Assembly (NCBI GenBank): GCA_934394595.1
Contig: CAKRRX010000016.1
Coordinates: forward strand, 1-35,558
Reading direction: 5' to 3'
Length of the DNA stretch: 35,558 bases
DNA from: an uncultured Blautia sp.
GTDB lineage: Bacteria; Bacillota; Clostridia; Lachnospirales; Lachnospiraceae
Position 1 is the first letter of the stretch; every line of letters starts with the position of its first letter. Both the position numbers and the translations under genes were made by a program. Positions 25,032-33,215 of the stretch are shown here, in pieces. The notes below the pieces were generated by a model, which searched no databases, was not told the DNA's origin, and saw only the letters and a program-made list of their open reading frames with translations.

Positions 25032-25742
25032 TCAACAGGAAAGCATTCCCTGCTCCCGGAAGCTTATATATTTCTGATCACCAATGACGATATGATCCAG
25101 AAGCTTCACACCCAGAAGCTCACCGGCTCTGCTGATCCTTTCCGTAATATCCATATCACATTCACTTGGTGTGGGATCCCCGCTTGGATGGTTGTGGACT
25201 AGTATCAGGCCTACCGCATGAAACTTAAGAGCTTCAATAAATACTTCCCTCGGTGTGACCAGTGTAGCCCCCACAGTCCCCCTGGAAATCATCTGTTCTC
25301 CCAGCAGATGATTTCGTCCGTCAAGCATCATAACAAGCAGCACCTCCTGCTCCTCATGGCGGAGATGCTCCATATAATACCTGGCAATTGTAACCGGATT
25401 GTTAAAAGAAAGCTGCGGTCTTGCGGCTGCAGCCGCCATTCTCTTTGAAAGCTCCCCGATGCATTTCAACTGAACGGCCTTCACTTTTCCGATTCCGTTA
25501 ATTTTCATCAGATCCGGCAGGGACATATGTATCAGTCCCAGAAGCCCCGGATATGAGGTATCTTTCGTAAGACTTAAGATTTGATTCGCAAGTGACAGAG
25601 AATTACATCCCTGCACCCCGCTTCTCAGGATCACTGCCAGAAGCTCACTGTCACTTAGCACAGCAGGCCCGGACTTAAGACATTTCTCATATGGGCGCAG
25701 CGACTCCGGCAATTCTTTGATCGTTTGATTCTTTTCATTCAT
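25032..25742 (-). CDS. radC: RadC-family JAB-domain protein
   Basis: This 236-residue protein has an N-terminal UPF0758 helix-hairpin-helix region (LMKINGIGKVKAVQL near residue 80) and a C-terminal JAB/MPN-like metalloprotease domain. The zinc-binding signature HNHPSGDPTPSECD includes both histidines and the aspartate. Despite the name, a direct role in DNA repair is unproven for the family. radC just upstream of mreB is a widely conserved arrangement. AGGTGA precedes the ATG. It lies 190 bases downstream of a terminator-bounded gene block and is likely the head of the mre-min transcript. Confidence 0.95.
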   Translation of the reverse strand: MNEKNQTIKELPESLRPYEKCLKSGPAVLSDSELLAVILRSGVQGCNSLSLANQILSLTKDTSYPGLLGLIHMSLPDLMKINGIGKVKAVQLKCIGELSKRMAAAAARPQLSFNNPVTIARYYMEHLRHEEQEVLLVMMLDGRNHLLGEQMISRGTVGATLVTPREVFIEALKFHAVGLILVHNHPSGDPTPSECDMDITERISRAGELLGVKLLDHIVIGDQKYISFREQGMLSC

Positions 25743-25813
25743 ATATCTTTCACCTGCAGTTCTCTGAGCTGTCAGGCAGGCACTGCAATCCGCAATGCAG
25801 ATTTATTTTAGCA

Positions 25814-25842
25814 TAAAAAAGGAGAGATGTATACTCTCTCCT
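25814..25842 (-). terminator. Intrinsic terminator after the flavoprotein pair
   Basis: On the minus strand AGGAGAGA and TCTCTCCT (25835-25842 with 25820-25827) form an 8-bp stem with a 7-base loop and run into six T residues. The stem begins within the flavoprotein stop codon, so the genes upstream are separated from radC. Confidence 0.85.
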
Positions 25843-27445
25843 AAAAATTTATAAACTTTTTCGAAATGGCTTCTGCTACTTTTATCCCGTCCATAGCCGC
25901 TGACGTGATACCTCCGGCATAACCAGCGCCTTCTCCACAAGGATAAATTCCCTGATAATTTGCTTCCAGAGAATCCTTATCCCTTACGATCCGGACTGGA
26001 GAAGAGGTTCGGCTTTCTATGCCAGACAACACCGCATCCGGCCGGTCAAACCCTTTTATCTTCCTACCCGATGCAAGGATTCCTTCTTCAATGGAATCTC
26101 CAATTTCCTTTGGGAAAATACTTCTCACATCTGTCAGCTGATACGCTCCTTTGATACAAGGGGTCACATCCCCAAGAGCAGTGCTTGCCTTATGATTCTG
26201 ATAATCTCCAAAAAGCTGAACCGGTACACGGCCATTTCCAGCCTTCCAGGCCGCCTGTTCCAGGCTTCGCTGAAATTCTACGCCTCCCAGTGGCCCCTCT
26301 TGCAAAAAATCATCTGGAGTCACAGACACGATCATGGCACTGTTGGCATTTTTACTGTCTCTTGCCTGATAACTCATGCCATTTACTGCCAGTCTGCCCG
26401 GCTCTGAGGAGGCATTTACCACATAGCCTCCTGGACACATACAAAAAGAATATACGCCCCGTCCATTTTCACAGGTATGAGTCACTTTGTATGCAGCAGC
26501 ACCCAACTGAGGATTTTCTTCTTCCCCATAAAGTGCCATATTGATCATTTTCTGGGGATGCTCAATACGAACTCCCACAGCAAAGGACTTTGGTTCCATG
26601 TAAATGCCTTTTTTATGAAACATGGAAAAAGAATCTCTGGCACTGTGTCCCACAGCAAGTACACAAACCTCTGCCGGAAGATTTTCCTTATCATTTATCT
26701 GAACTTCTTTTAATCTGTCATTTTCAAAAAACAGTTCTGTCACTTTACTGCGAAAACAGAATCGACCACCCATTTCTTCAATCTGATGGCGCAATGTTTC
26801 CACCACTCCCACCAGCACATCTGTACCCAGATGTGGTTTCTGCTGATAAAGGATTTCTTCCGGTGCACCGGCTTCTACAAATCTCTTCAGCACTTCATGA
26901 TTTCTGCCAGATGGGTCTTTCACAAGAGTATTTAGTTTTCCGTCGGAAAAAGTTCCTGCGCCACCTTCTCCGAACTGAACATTGGAATCCGGATCCAGCA
27001 CACCGTTTTTCCAGAAGTGTTCTACCGTTTTCTGACGGATGTGCGCCTCTTCACCCCGTTCCAGTACAACGGGACGGTAACCGGCCTTTGCCAGATACCA
27101 CGCACAAAATATTCCAGCTGGGCCGCTTCCCACCACTACCGGGGGATGCTCCAGCTTCTCATTTCCAGGAGATGGAAATCGATACTCTTTTCTTTTTGTT
27201 AACATAATGTTATTATCGTGAACTTTTCGAATTATTTTTTCTTCCTGCACATTCCCACAGAAAGAAACATCAACCGTATAAACGAATTTTTTATCCTCTT
27301 TGTGACGACAATCCAGTGACTGCTTTACAATCTCATAAGAAAATTCTTCGTTTTTCAAGCGCAGAGCCTTTCTGATTTTTTTTGTCAGTTCCTCCCGTGA
27401 ATGATCCACGGAAAGCTTTAACTGAGTAATTCGAATCATATTCAT
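25841..27445 (-). CDS. FAD-dependent oxidoreductase (COG2509-type)
   Basis: This 534-residue flavoprotein belongs to the uncharacterised FAD-dependent dehydrogenase group. A distinct N-terminal basic domain of about 90 residues precedes the dinucleotide-binding motif VVVGSGPAGIFCAWYLAKAG. Further on are VQFGEGGAGTFSDGKLNT and the C-terminal YPCGEGAGYAGGITSAAMDG, which binds the flavin. The reaction is unknown. The start at 27445 overlaps the stop of the preceding flavoprotein gene (ATGA); an ATG at 27439 has slightly better spacing to AGGAAAGGA. The frame is open to 27499, but that part runs inside the neighbour. A terminator overlaps its stop. Confidence 0.9.
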   Translation of the reverse strand: MNMIRITQLKLSVDHSREELTKKIRKALRLKNEEFSYEIVKQSLDCRHKEDKKFVYTVDVSFCGNVQEEKIIRKVHDNNIMLTKRKEYRFPSPGNEKLEHPPVVVGSGPAGIFCAWYLAKAGYRPVVLERGEEAHIRQKTVEHFWKNGVLDPDSNVQFGEGGAGTFSDGKLNTLVKDPSGRNHEVLKRFVEAGAPEEILYQQKPHLGTDVLVGVVETLRHQIEEMGGRFCFRSKVTELFFENDRLKEVQINDKENLPAEVCVLAVGHSARDSFSMFHKKGIYMEPKSFAVGVRIEHPQKMINMALYGEEENPQLGAAAYKVTHTCENGRGVYSFCMCPGGYVVNASSEPGRLAVNGMSYQARDSKNANSAMIVSVTPDDFLQEGPLGGVEFQRSLEQAAWKAGNGRVPVQLFGDYQNHKASTALGDVTPCIKGAYQLTDVRSIFPKEIGDSIEEGILASGRKIKGFDRPDAVLSGIESRTSSPVRIVRDKDSLEANYQGIYPCGEGAGYAGGITSAAMDGIKVAEAISKKFINF

Positions 27446-28626
27446 TTTCCTTTCCTGCCTGCATTTCGTCCTGCAATATATCCGCTGGACCAGGCCCACT
27501 GAAGATTATAACCACCGCATTTTCCGTCAATATCCAGCAATTCCCCTGCAAAATACAGCTCCGGATGGAGTCTGGATTCCATAGTATGGGCATTTACCTC
27601 TTTTGTATCAACTCCACCAGAACATACCTGTGCCTGTTCAAAGGACGGATATCCAGTCACCTGAAGAGGATAGTTTCCAATGGCCTCCTGCAGATTTCCG
27701 TATGCAAGAAGAACTTTTGCCAGCTTATCTGGAAATAAACCGGTAAGAAACTCTTTTTTGCCTTTATAAGGACAATCTGCCTCTCTTTTTTTCAAAAATG
27801 TATCCAGCTGTTCTCTGGAAAATTCCGGAAGAAAATTAATCTTTAAAGTAACATTTCTTCCATTTTTTAAGGCTCGAATAGCATATCGGCTGATCTGAAA
27901 CACCGGGATTCCGGACACCCCATAGTCCGTAAGCTGCAGTTCTCCGGTTTCTTCCCCGATTTTTTCTCCGTCTGCATACAGGAAAATACATCCTTCTGTC
28001 CGCACGCCAGCCCATCCGCCAAAGCCTTTATTCTTACATTTTAACGCAGTAAGCGCAGGAAGTGGTTCTACGATCTTATGTCCCAGTTCCGATGCCATCA
28101 CATAGCCGCTTCCATCAGAGCCGGAAATGACAGATGCTCTGGAACCATTGGCAAGGATTACCGCCTCGCCCTCATAGATCCATCCTCCGGTCCTTATTTT
28201 CCATATATCAGCTTCCCGGTAAATACATTCCACATGCTCATTGGTCTTAATCTTTACGCCCAGGCTGCGGGCCTCCATACACAATATTTCAACAACACTA
28301 GATGCCTGTCCACTGTGTGGATAAAGATAACCATTGTTTTTATTTACAGGATAAATCCCTAGTCTGGAAAAGAAATCCACTGTATCTTTTACGGAAAATT
28401 GTTCCAGGACATCCTTTTCAAAGCCTGTGTTTTCACTGCGATAAGCATCCTTTTGCACCTGAAGATTAGTAAAATTACATTTTCCATTTCCAGTGGCGCA
28501 AATTTTCTTTCCCGGTTTCTCATTTTGTTCCAGCACTGTCACAACCACACCATTTTGGGCAGCAGCAATAGATGCCATCAGGCCGGAAGCTCCGCCGCCG
28601 ATTATTACAACTCGCTTTTTTTCCAT
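27442..28626 (-). CDS. BaiN/RdsA-like NAD(P)/FAD-dependent oxidoreductase (HI0933 family)
   Basis: This 394-residue protein of the HI0933 flavoprotein family has an N-terminal Rossmann motif VVIIGGGASGLMASIAAAQNG. ATGNGKCNFTN and the C-terminal GGVDTKEVNAHTMES and GGYNLQWAWSSG blocks typical of the family follow. One relative, BaiN, has been reported in bile-acid 7-alpha-dehydroxylation, but family members are widespread and that function cannot be claimed here. The ATG at 28626 follows GGGAGAG at eight bases; an upstream frame to 28683 is not needed. It is coupled by ATGA to the next flavoprotein gene. Confidence 0.92.
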   Translation of the reverse strand: MEKKRVVIIGGGASGLMASIAAAQNGVVVTVLEQNEKPGKKICATGNGKCNFTNLQVQKDAYRSENTGFEKDVLEQFSVKDTVDFFSRLGIYPVNKNNGYLYPHSGQASSVVEILCMEARSLGVKIKTNEHVECIYREADIWKIRTGGWIYEGEAVILANGSRASVISGSDGSGYVMASELGHKIVEPLPALTALKCKNKGFGGWAGVRTEGCIFLYADGEKIGEETGELQLTDYGVSGIPVFQISRYAIRALKNGRNVTLKINFLPEFSREQLDTFLKKREADCPYKGKKEFLTGLFPDKLAKVLLAYGNLQEAIGNYPLQVTGYPSFEQAQVCSGGVDTKEVNAHTMESRLHPELYFAGELLDIDGKCGGYNLQWAWSSGYIAGRNAGRKGK

Positions 28627-28661
28627 AAATATCTCTCCCTGCAGCCAAACAGAATCTGAAA

Positions 28662-28690
28662 TGTATAAAAATCTACAATACAAATTGCAA
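28662..28690 (-). promoter_or_regulatory. Possible promoter of the flavoprotein pair
   Basis: On the minus strand TTGCAA (28685-28690), a 17-base spacer and TATACA (28662-28667) precede the BaiN-like gene by about 35 bases. Each hexamer matches the consensus at four of six positions. Confidence 0.4.
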
Positions 28691-28709
28691 AGTGGATTTC
28701 AAATATTTT

Positions 28710-30017
28710 TTACGGAAGCTTCACCAGATCCTGCTCCACAAGCTTCTGCAAAGACATCATCACACCAAGCTTTGCATGCTCCCAGGTCAGTCCTCCCTGA
28801 AAATACACTGCATAAGGCTCTTTTACCGGCCCGTCCGCTGAAAGTTCAATGGAAGACCCCTGTACAAAAGCACCTGCTGCCATAATAACCTGACTGTCAT
28901 ATCCAGGCATATCCCATGGTTCCGGATCCACATAGCTGTCAACAGGAGCAGCTGCCTGAATTCCTTTACAAAAAGCGATCAATCTTTCAGGACTGTTTAA
29001 AGTAACCGCCTGAATAATATCCTGTCTTGGCTCTGTTGAATTCGGAACCACATCAAAGCCCAGCTTTTCATAAATATTGGCTGCAAAAACAGCACCCTTT
29101 AAAGCCCCCTTCGTAACCATCGGTGCAAGGAAAAATCCCTGATAGAAAGAACGGTTTACACCAAGAGTAGCGCCTACTTCAGCGCCAAGTCCAGGACAAG
29201 TCATACGATAGGACGCATTGTCTACGCACTCCTTTGTACCTGCAATATATCCACCGATCGGAGCAAGTCCGCCACCTGGATTCTTGATCAGAGAACCAAC
29301 TATCATATCCGCACCCACGTCACTTGGCTCAATGGTATCCACAAACTCGCCATAGCAGTTATCTACCATACAGATCACATCTGGTTTGATGTTCTTTACA
29401 AACGCAATCAGTTCTCCAATCTGTTTCACAGAAAAAGAAGGACGTGTCATATAGCCTTTGGAACGCTGGATCTCAACCAGCTTTGTTTTTTCATTGATCG
29501 CTTTTCGGATATTTTCATAATCAAAAGAGCCATCTTCAAGAAGATCCACCTGACGGTAAGTGACACCATATTCTGCCAGGGAACCTTTTGAGGGACGGAT
29601 TCCAATTACCTCTTCCAGAGTATCGTAAGGTTTTCCCGCAGGAGCAAGCATTTCATCCCCAGGACGAAGATTTCCAAAAAGAGCAATAGCCAGAGCATGA
29701 GTTCCGCATGCAATCTGTGGACGCACCAGACAGGCTTCTGTATGGAATGTGTCCGCATAAACCTTTTCCAGAGTATCACGGCCATAGTCATTATAACCAT
29801 ATCCAGAGGAAGACCCGAAGCATTCCTCACTGACACGATTCTTCTGCATCGCCAGAAGCACCTTCATCTGGTTGTATTCCGCAGTTTTATCAAGCCTCTC
29901 AAAGCGTTCCTTTAAGGATTCCTCTATTTCATGGCAAAAATCGTAAACCTGAGAAGAGATTCCCAGCTGTTTGTATAATTCTTTCATTCTATTTTTTATC
30001 GCCGGTATTGGCGACAT
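28710..30017 (-). CDS. PLP-dependent enzyme, methionine gamma-lyase/aluminium-resistance family
   Basis: This fold-type I PLP protein of up to 435 residues matches the COG4100 group annotated as methionine gamma-lyase or aluminium-resistance protein. The Schiff-base lysine is Lys245 in VGSLIKNPGGG, with IACGTHALAIALFGNLRPGD and VDNCYGEFVD upstream. The substrate is not established. The start is uncertain: at the ATG 30017, GGAGGA directly abuts the codon, while an ATG at 29987 (MKELYKQLG) matches where homologues usually begin. In Firmicutes this gene commonly follows miaA, as here, but it has its own promoter. Confidence 0.9.
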   Translation of the reverse strand: MSPIPAIKNRMKELYKQLGISSQVYDFCHEIEESLKERFERLDKTAEYNQMKVLLAMQKNRVSEECFGSSSGYGYNDYGRDTLEKVYADTFHTEACLVRPQIACGTHALAIALFGNLRPGDEMLAPAGKPYDTLEEVIGIRPSKGSLAEYGVTYRQVDLLEDGSFDYENIRKAINEKTKLVEIQRSKGYMTRPSFSVKQIGELIAFVKNIKPDVICMVDNCYGEFVDTIEPSDVGADMIVGSLIKNPGGGLAPIGGYIAGTKECVDNASYRMTCPGLGAEVGATLGVNRSFYQGFFLAPMVTKGALKGAVFAANIYEKLGFDVVPNSTEPRQDIIQAVTLNSPERLIAFCKGIQAAAPVDSYVDPEPWDMPGYDSQVIMAAGAFVQGSSIELSADGPVKEPYAVYFQGGLTWEHAKLGVMMSLQKLVEQDLVKLP

Positions 30018-30032
30018 TCCTCCATTTTTATC

Positions 30033-30060
30033 ATTATTTATTTTATGGTATCAGTGTCAA
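30033..30060 (-). promoter_or_regulatory. Predicted sigma-A promoter of the PLP-enzyme gene
   Basis: On the minus strand a perfect TTGACA (30055-30060), a 16-base spacer and AATAAT (30033-30038) lie immediately upstream. The predicted transcript start near 30026 would leave only a few bases before the ATG at 30017. Confidence 0.65.
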
Positions 30061-30101
30061 AAGGTCAAAAAGCCGTTGGTGAAAGTAGCAATTTACGTAG
30101 T

Positions 30102-31043
30102 TCAGGCAAACCGTTCCCGGCAAATCTGAAGCATATATTCCAGCATTTTCTCATCCTGGTACGCAAACTGATCTTTGTTTACCCACACAGTTTCCGGTTC
30201 TCTTCGAAACCAGGTCAGCTGGCGTTTTGCAAAATGCCTGGTATCCCGTTTCAGAATCCGCACAGCTTCCTCCAAAGACATTTCGCCATCCAGATAAGCC
30301 AGAATTTCCTTATATCCGAGTCCCTGCATAGAAACCATTCCTCTGTGATATCCCATATCCTTCAGCCTTTGTACCTCTGACACAAGACCTTTATCCATCA
30401 TTTCATCTACACGCCTGTCGATTCTCTCATATAAAAGTTCGCGCGGCGCATTCAGCACAAAATAAGCCAGCTTATAAGGGCTTGTACGTTCCTGCTGTTC
30501 CTCATTATGAGCAGAAATAGGGCTTCCGTTCTGATGATAAAATTCCAGAGCACGGATCACTCGCTTTACATTGTTTTCGTGAATATTTTCTGCACTTTTC
30601 GGATCTACTTCCATTAGCATCTGATGAAGAAATGCAGAACCTTTTTCCTTGGAAAGCTTCTCCAGTTCCGCACGATATCCATCGTCCTGCTCAGCCTGGG
30701 TAAAATCAATATCCCTGGTTACTGCCTGAATATAAAATCCGGTTCCTCCTACCAGAATCGGAATATGTTCCCTGGCATAAATTTTCTCCATTGCTTCTTT
30801 TGCCATCTGCTGAAAGCGTACAATGTGAAATTCTTCGTCCGGCATAAGCTCATCTACAAGATAATGGGGAACCCCCTGCATTTCCGACTGCATGATTTTT
30901 GCCGATCCAATATCCATATATTTATAAACCTGCATGGAATCTGCAGATATGATCTCACCGCCAACAGCTTTTGCCAGATCAATGGACAATCTGGTTTTTC
31001 CTACTGCAGTAGGTCCAGTGAGGACAATAAGAGGTTTTTTCAT
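30102..31043 (-). CDS. miaA: tRNA dimethylallyltransferase MiaA
   Basis: MiaA adds the dimethylallyl group to A37 of tRNAs reading UNN codons. The 313-residue protein has the P-loop GPTAVGKT at residues 10-17, the ISADSMQVYKYMDIGSAK stretch, the VGGTGFYIQAV motif and QGLGYKEI. It ends with the RQLTWFRRE block that contacts the anticodon loop. The length is normal. It lies 30 bases after mutL, and mutS-mutL-miaA is a common order. Confidence 0.97.
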   Translation of the reverse strand: MKKPLIVLTGPTAVGKTRLSIDLAKAVGGEIISADSMQVYKYMDIGSAKIMQSEMQGVPHYLVDELMPDEEFHIVRFQQMAKEAMEKIYAREHIPILVGGTGFYIQAVTRDIDFTQAEQDDGYRAELEKLSKEKGSAFLHQMLMEVDPKSAENIHENNVKRVIRALEFYHQNGSPISAHNEEQQERTSPYKLAYFVLNAPRELLYERIDRRVDEMMDKGLVSEVQRLKDMGYHRGMVSMQGLGYKEILAYLDGEMSLEEAVRILKRDTRHFAKRQLTWFRREPETVWVNKDQFAYQDEKMLEYMLQICRERFA

Positions 31044-31073
31044 AATCTCTCCTGTTTTTTATAATTTATTTGA

Positions 31074-33185
31074 TCAGACAATTCGTTTAAATTTCTTCTC
31101 AATCTCCGTTTTCGTCATGGCAATGACCGTCGGGCGGCCATGGGGACAATTGTAAGGATTATCCAGTGTCAGCAGCTCGTCAATCAGTTTATCCGCTTCC
31201 AGAGCAGACATCTGGTGATTTCCTTTGACAGCAGACTTACATGCCATTGTAGCAAGTCTTGCTGTAAAAAGATCAAACGCGTCTTTCGCGCCTTCTCCGC
31301 TCAGATTGTCCAGCATTTCCAGAAACAGTTCTTCTTCGTGAAACCCATACAGATTGGCCGGAACTGCACTGATACAGTATTCCCGCCCACCAAAGGGTTC
31401 AATCTCAAAACCATACTTTGTAAAATATTCTTCATTCGCTCTTAATTTCGCCTGCTCATCCATATTCAAGGTTACCACAAGAGGCGGATTCAGATATTGA
31501 GATTCTATGGACTGTTCTTTAAATCTTTTCACAAAACGCTCATAATTTACCTTTTCATGGGCTGCATGCTGGTCAATAATGTAAAATTTATTTTCGAACT
31601 CAACCAGCCAATACGTATCAAACAGCTGTCCGATCAGTTTGTGACGGCTTCTGGACTCCGGTGCCAGCAGCTTCTCCTGAAAAAGCTCAAGCTGCTGTGG
31701 CTCCGGCAAAGGCTCCTCCACTTCTGGCAGGTTCTTAGAAATCTTTTGGCATTCTGGTTCTCTCTCAAGAATTTGGGGCGGCTCTTCTTCCACCACACTC
31801 TCCGGAATCTTGAGCGGCTTTTCTTCTGGATTTTCTTCTGATCCTTTCTTAGGAATTTCACGCGGCTCTTCTTCTGCCCCTCTCTCAGATATTTGAGGCT
31901 GTCCTTCTTTTGGCTCTCTCTTAGGAATTTCGCACTGCTCTTCTTCCTTCCTTGCGTCTGCCTCTGCAGCAGTTTTCAGGGTTCCCGCAAAAAGAGCCTC
32001 CTCTTCTTTACTAAATGGCTTTGCCTGATAAGCTGCCTGTTCCCGAAGCATACCGCAGGACTGACTTCCCATTTTGTTTTCCTGACAAAGCTGAGACCTT
32101 CTGTTTTTTTCAAAAGGCTCCGGAACACTTCCTCTGCTCACTGCTGCCGCTCTTTGTACACGCTCCTCTTTTCCCACCGGAACAACAGGAATCAGCTCTC
32201 TATGAAGAAGCGCATTATGAACTGCCTCGTAAACAGCATCATACACCTCTGCACCTCTTGCAAAACGGACCTCCAGTTTCCTCGGATGGACATTCACATC
32301 CAGATCATTTCCAGTCATCTGAATCTGAAGGGACACAAAGGGAAATTTATGCTGCATGACAAAGCCCTTATATGCATCCTCTATTGCCTTGGTGATAATA
32401 TTGTTTTTCACAAATCTGCCATTTACATAGTAATTCTCAAAGCTTCTGTTTCCTCTGGAAACTTCAGGTTTACCGGCGTATCCCTCGATTTTCATAAATT
32501 CATTTTCATATGAAACCTCCAGAAGAGCTTTCGCCATATCCCGGCCATATACATTATAAATAACATCCTTCACATTATAATTGCCGGAAGTATGCAGCTT
32601 CACCTGTTTGTTCTGAATATATTTAAAAGAAATCTCCGGATGTGAAAGAGCCAGCTGTTCCATCATGGTTCCAATGTAATTTGCTTCTGAAGAATCCGAT
32701 TTCAGGAACTTACTTCTGGCCGGTGTATTATAAAACAGATTTCGCACCAGAAAAGTAGTACCATCCGGTGCTCCCATTTCTTCCATGCTTTGTTCCACAC
32801 CACCCTCGATCACATAGCGCACACCACTGATTGCAGAAGGTGTTTTGGTGATCAGCTCCACCTGGGAAACAGCGGCAATACTGGACAAAGCCTCACCACG
32901 AAATCCCAGTGAGGCTATGTTTTCCAGATCTTCAACTTTTTCAATTTTACTGGTAGCATGACTTAAGAATGCTGTTGGTACCTGAGACGCTTCGATTCCG
33001 CCACCGTTATCTGTAATACGGATCAGCTTCTTTCCTCCGTCTGTGATTTCCACAGTTACAGCTGTAGCACCTGCGTCAATTGCATTCTCTACAAGCTCCT
33101 TCACAACAGAAGAAGGGCGTTCCACCACTTCTCCTGCTGCTATTTTATCAATGGTATGTTTATCTAAAACTGCTATTTTTCTCAA
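31074..33185 (-). CDS. mutL: DNA mismatch repair protein MutL with endonuclease motif and repeat-rich linker
   Basis: This 703-residue MutL has an N-terminal GHKL ATPase (residues 1-335) with ELVENAIDAGA, DNGGGI and GFRGEAL motifs. A long linker (340-510) is followed by a C-terminal dimerisation and nicking domain. The endonuclease signature DQHAAHEKVNYE (538-549) and the later CPHGRPT motif are intact, so this is a nicking MutL of the kind found in bacteria without MutH. The linker has degenerate tandem Pro/Glu-rich units (about 418-490) and a QLELF at 498-502 resembling a beta-clamp-binding motif. It lies 30 bases after mutS. Confidence 0.97.
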   Translation of the reverse strand: MRKIAVLDKHTIDKIAAGEVVERPSSVVKELVENAIDAGATAVTVEITDGGKKLIRITDNGGGIEASQVPTAFLSHATSKIEKVEDLENIASLGFRGEALSSIAAVSQVELITKTPSAISGVRYVIEGGVEQSMEEMGAPDGTTFLVRNLFYNTPARSKFLKSDSSEANYIGTMMEQLALSHPEISFKYIQNKQVKLHTSGNYNVKDVIYNVYGRDMAKALLEVSYENEFMKIEGYAGKPEVSRGNRSFENYYVNGRFVKNNIITKAIEDAYKGFVMQHKFPFVSLQIQMTGNDLDVNVHPRKLEVRFARGAEVYDAVYEAVHNALLHRELIPVVPVGKEERVQRAAAVSRGSVPEPFEKNRRSQLCQENKMGSQSCGMLREQAAYQAKPFSKEEEALFAGTLKTAAEADARKEEEQCEIPKREPKEGQPQISERGAEEEPREIPKKGSEENPEEKPLKIPESVVEEEPPQILEREPECQKISKNLPEVEEPLPEPQQLELFQEKLLAPESRSRHKLIGQLFDTYWLVEFENKFYIIDQHAAHEKVNYERFVKRFKEQSIESQYLNPPLVVTLNMDEQAKLRANEEYFTKYGFEIEPFGGREYCISAVPANLYGFHEEELFLEMLDNLSGEGAKDAFDLFTARLATMACKSAVKGNHQMSALEADKLIDELLTLDNPYNCPHGRPTVIAMTKTEIEKKFKRIV

Positions 33186-33215
33186 AGTTTTTCTCCTGTA
33201 AAAGCAAGTCTTCTG

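Noticed and set aside
25743..25813. Promoter for the radC-mre-min operon
   Set aside because: A TATGCT could be a -10, but no acceptable -35 is present at the right distance outside the terminator, so no promoter was called.
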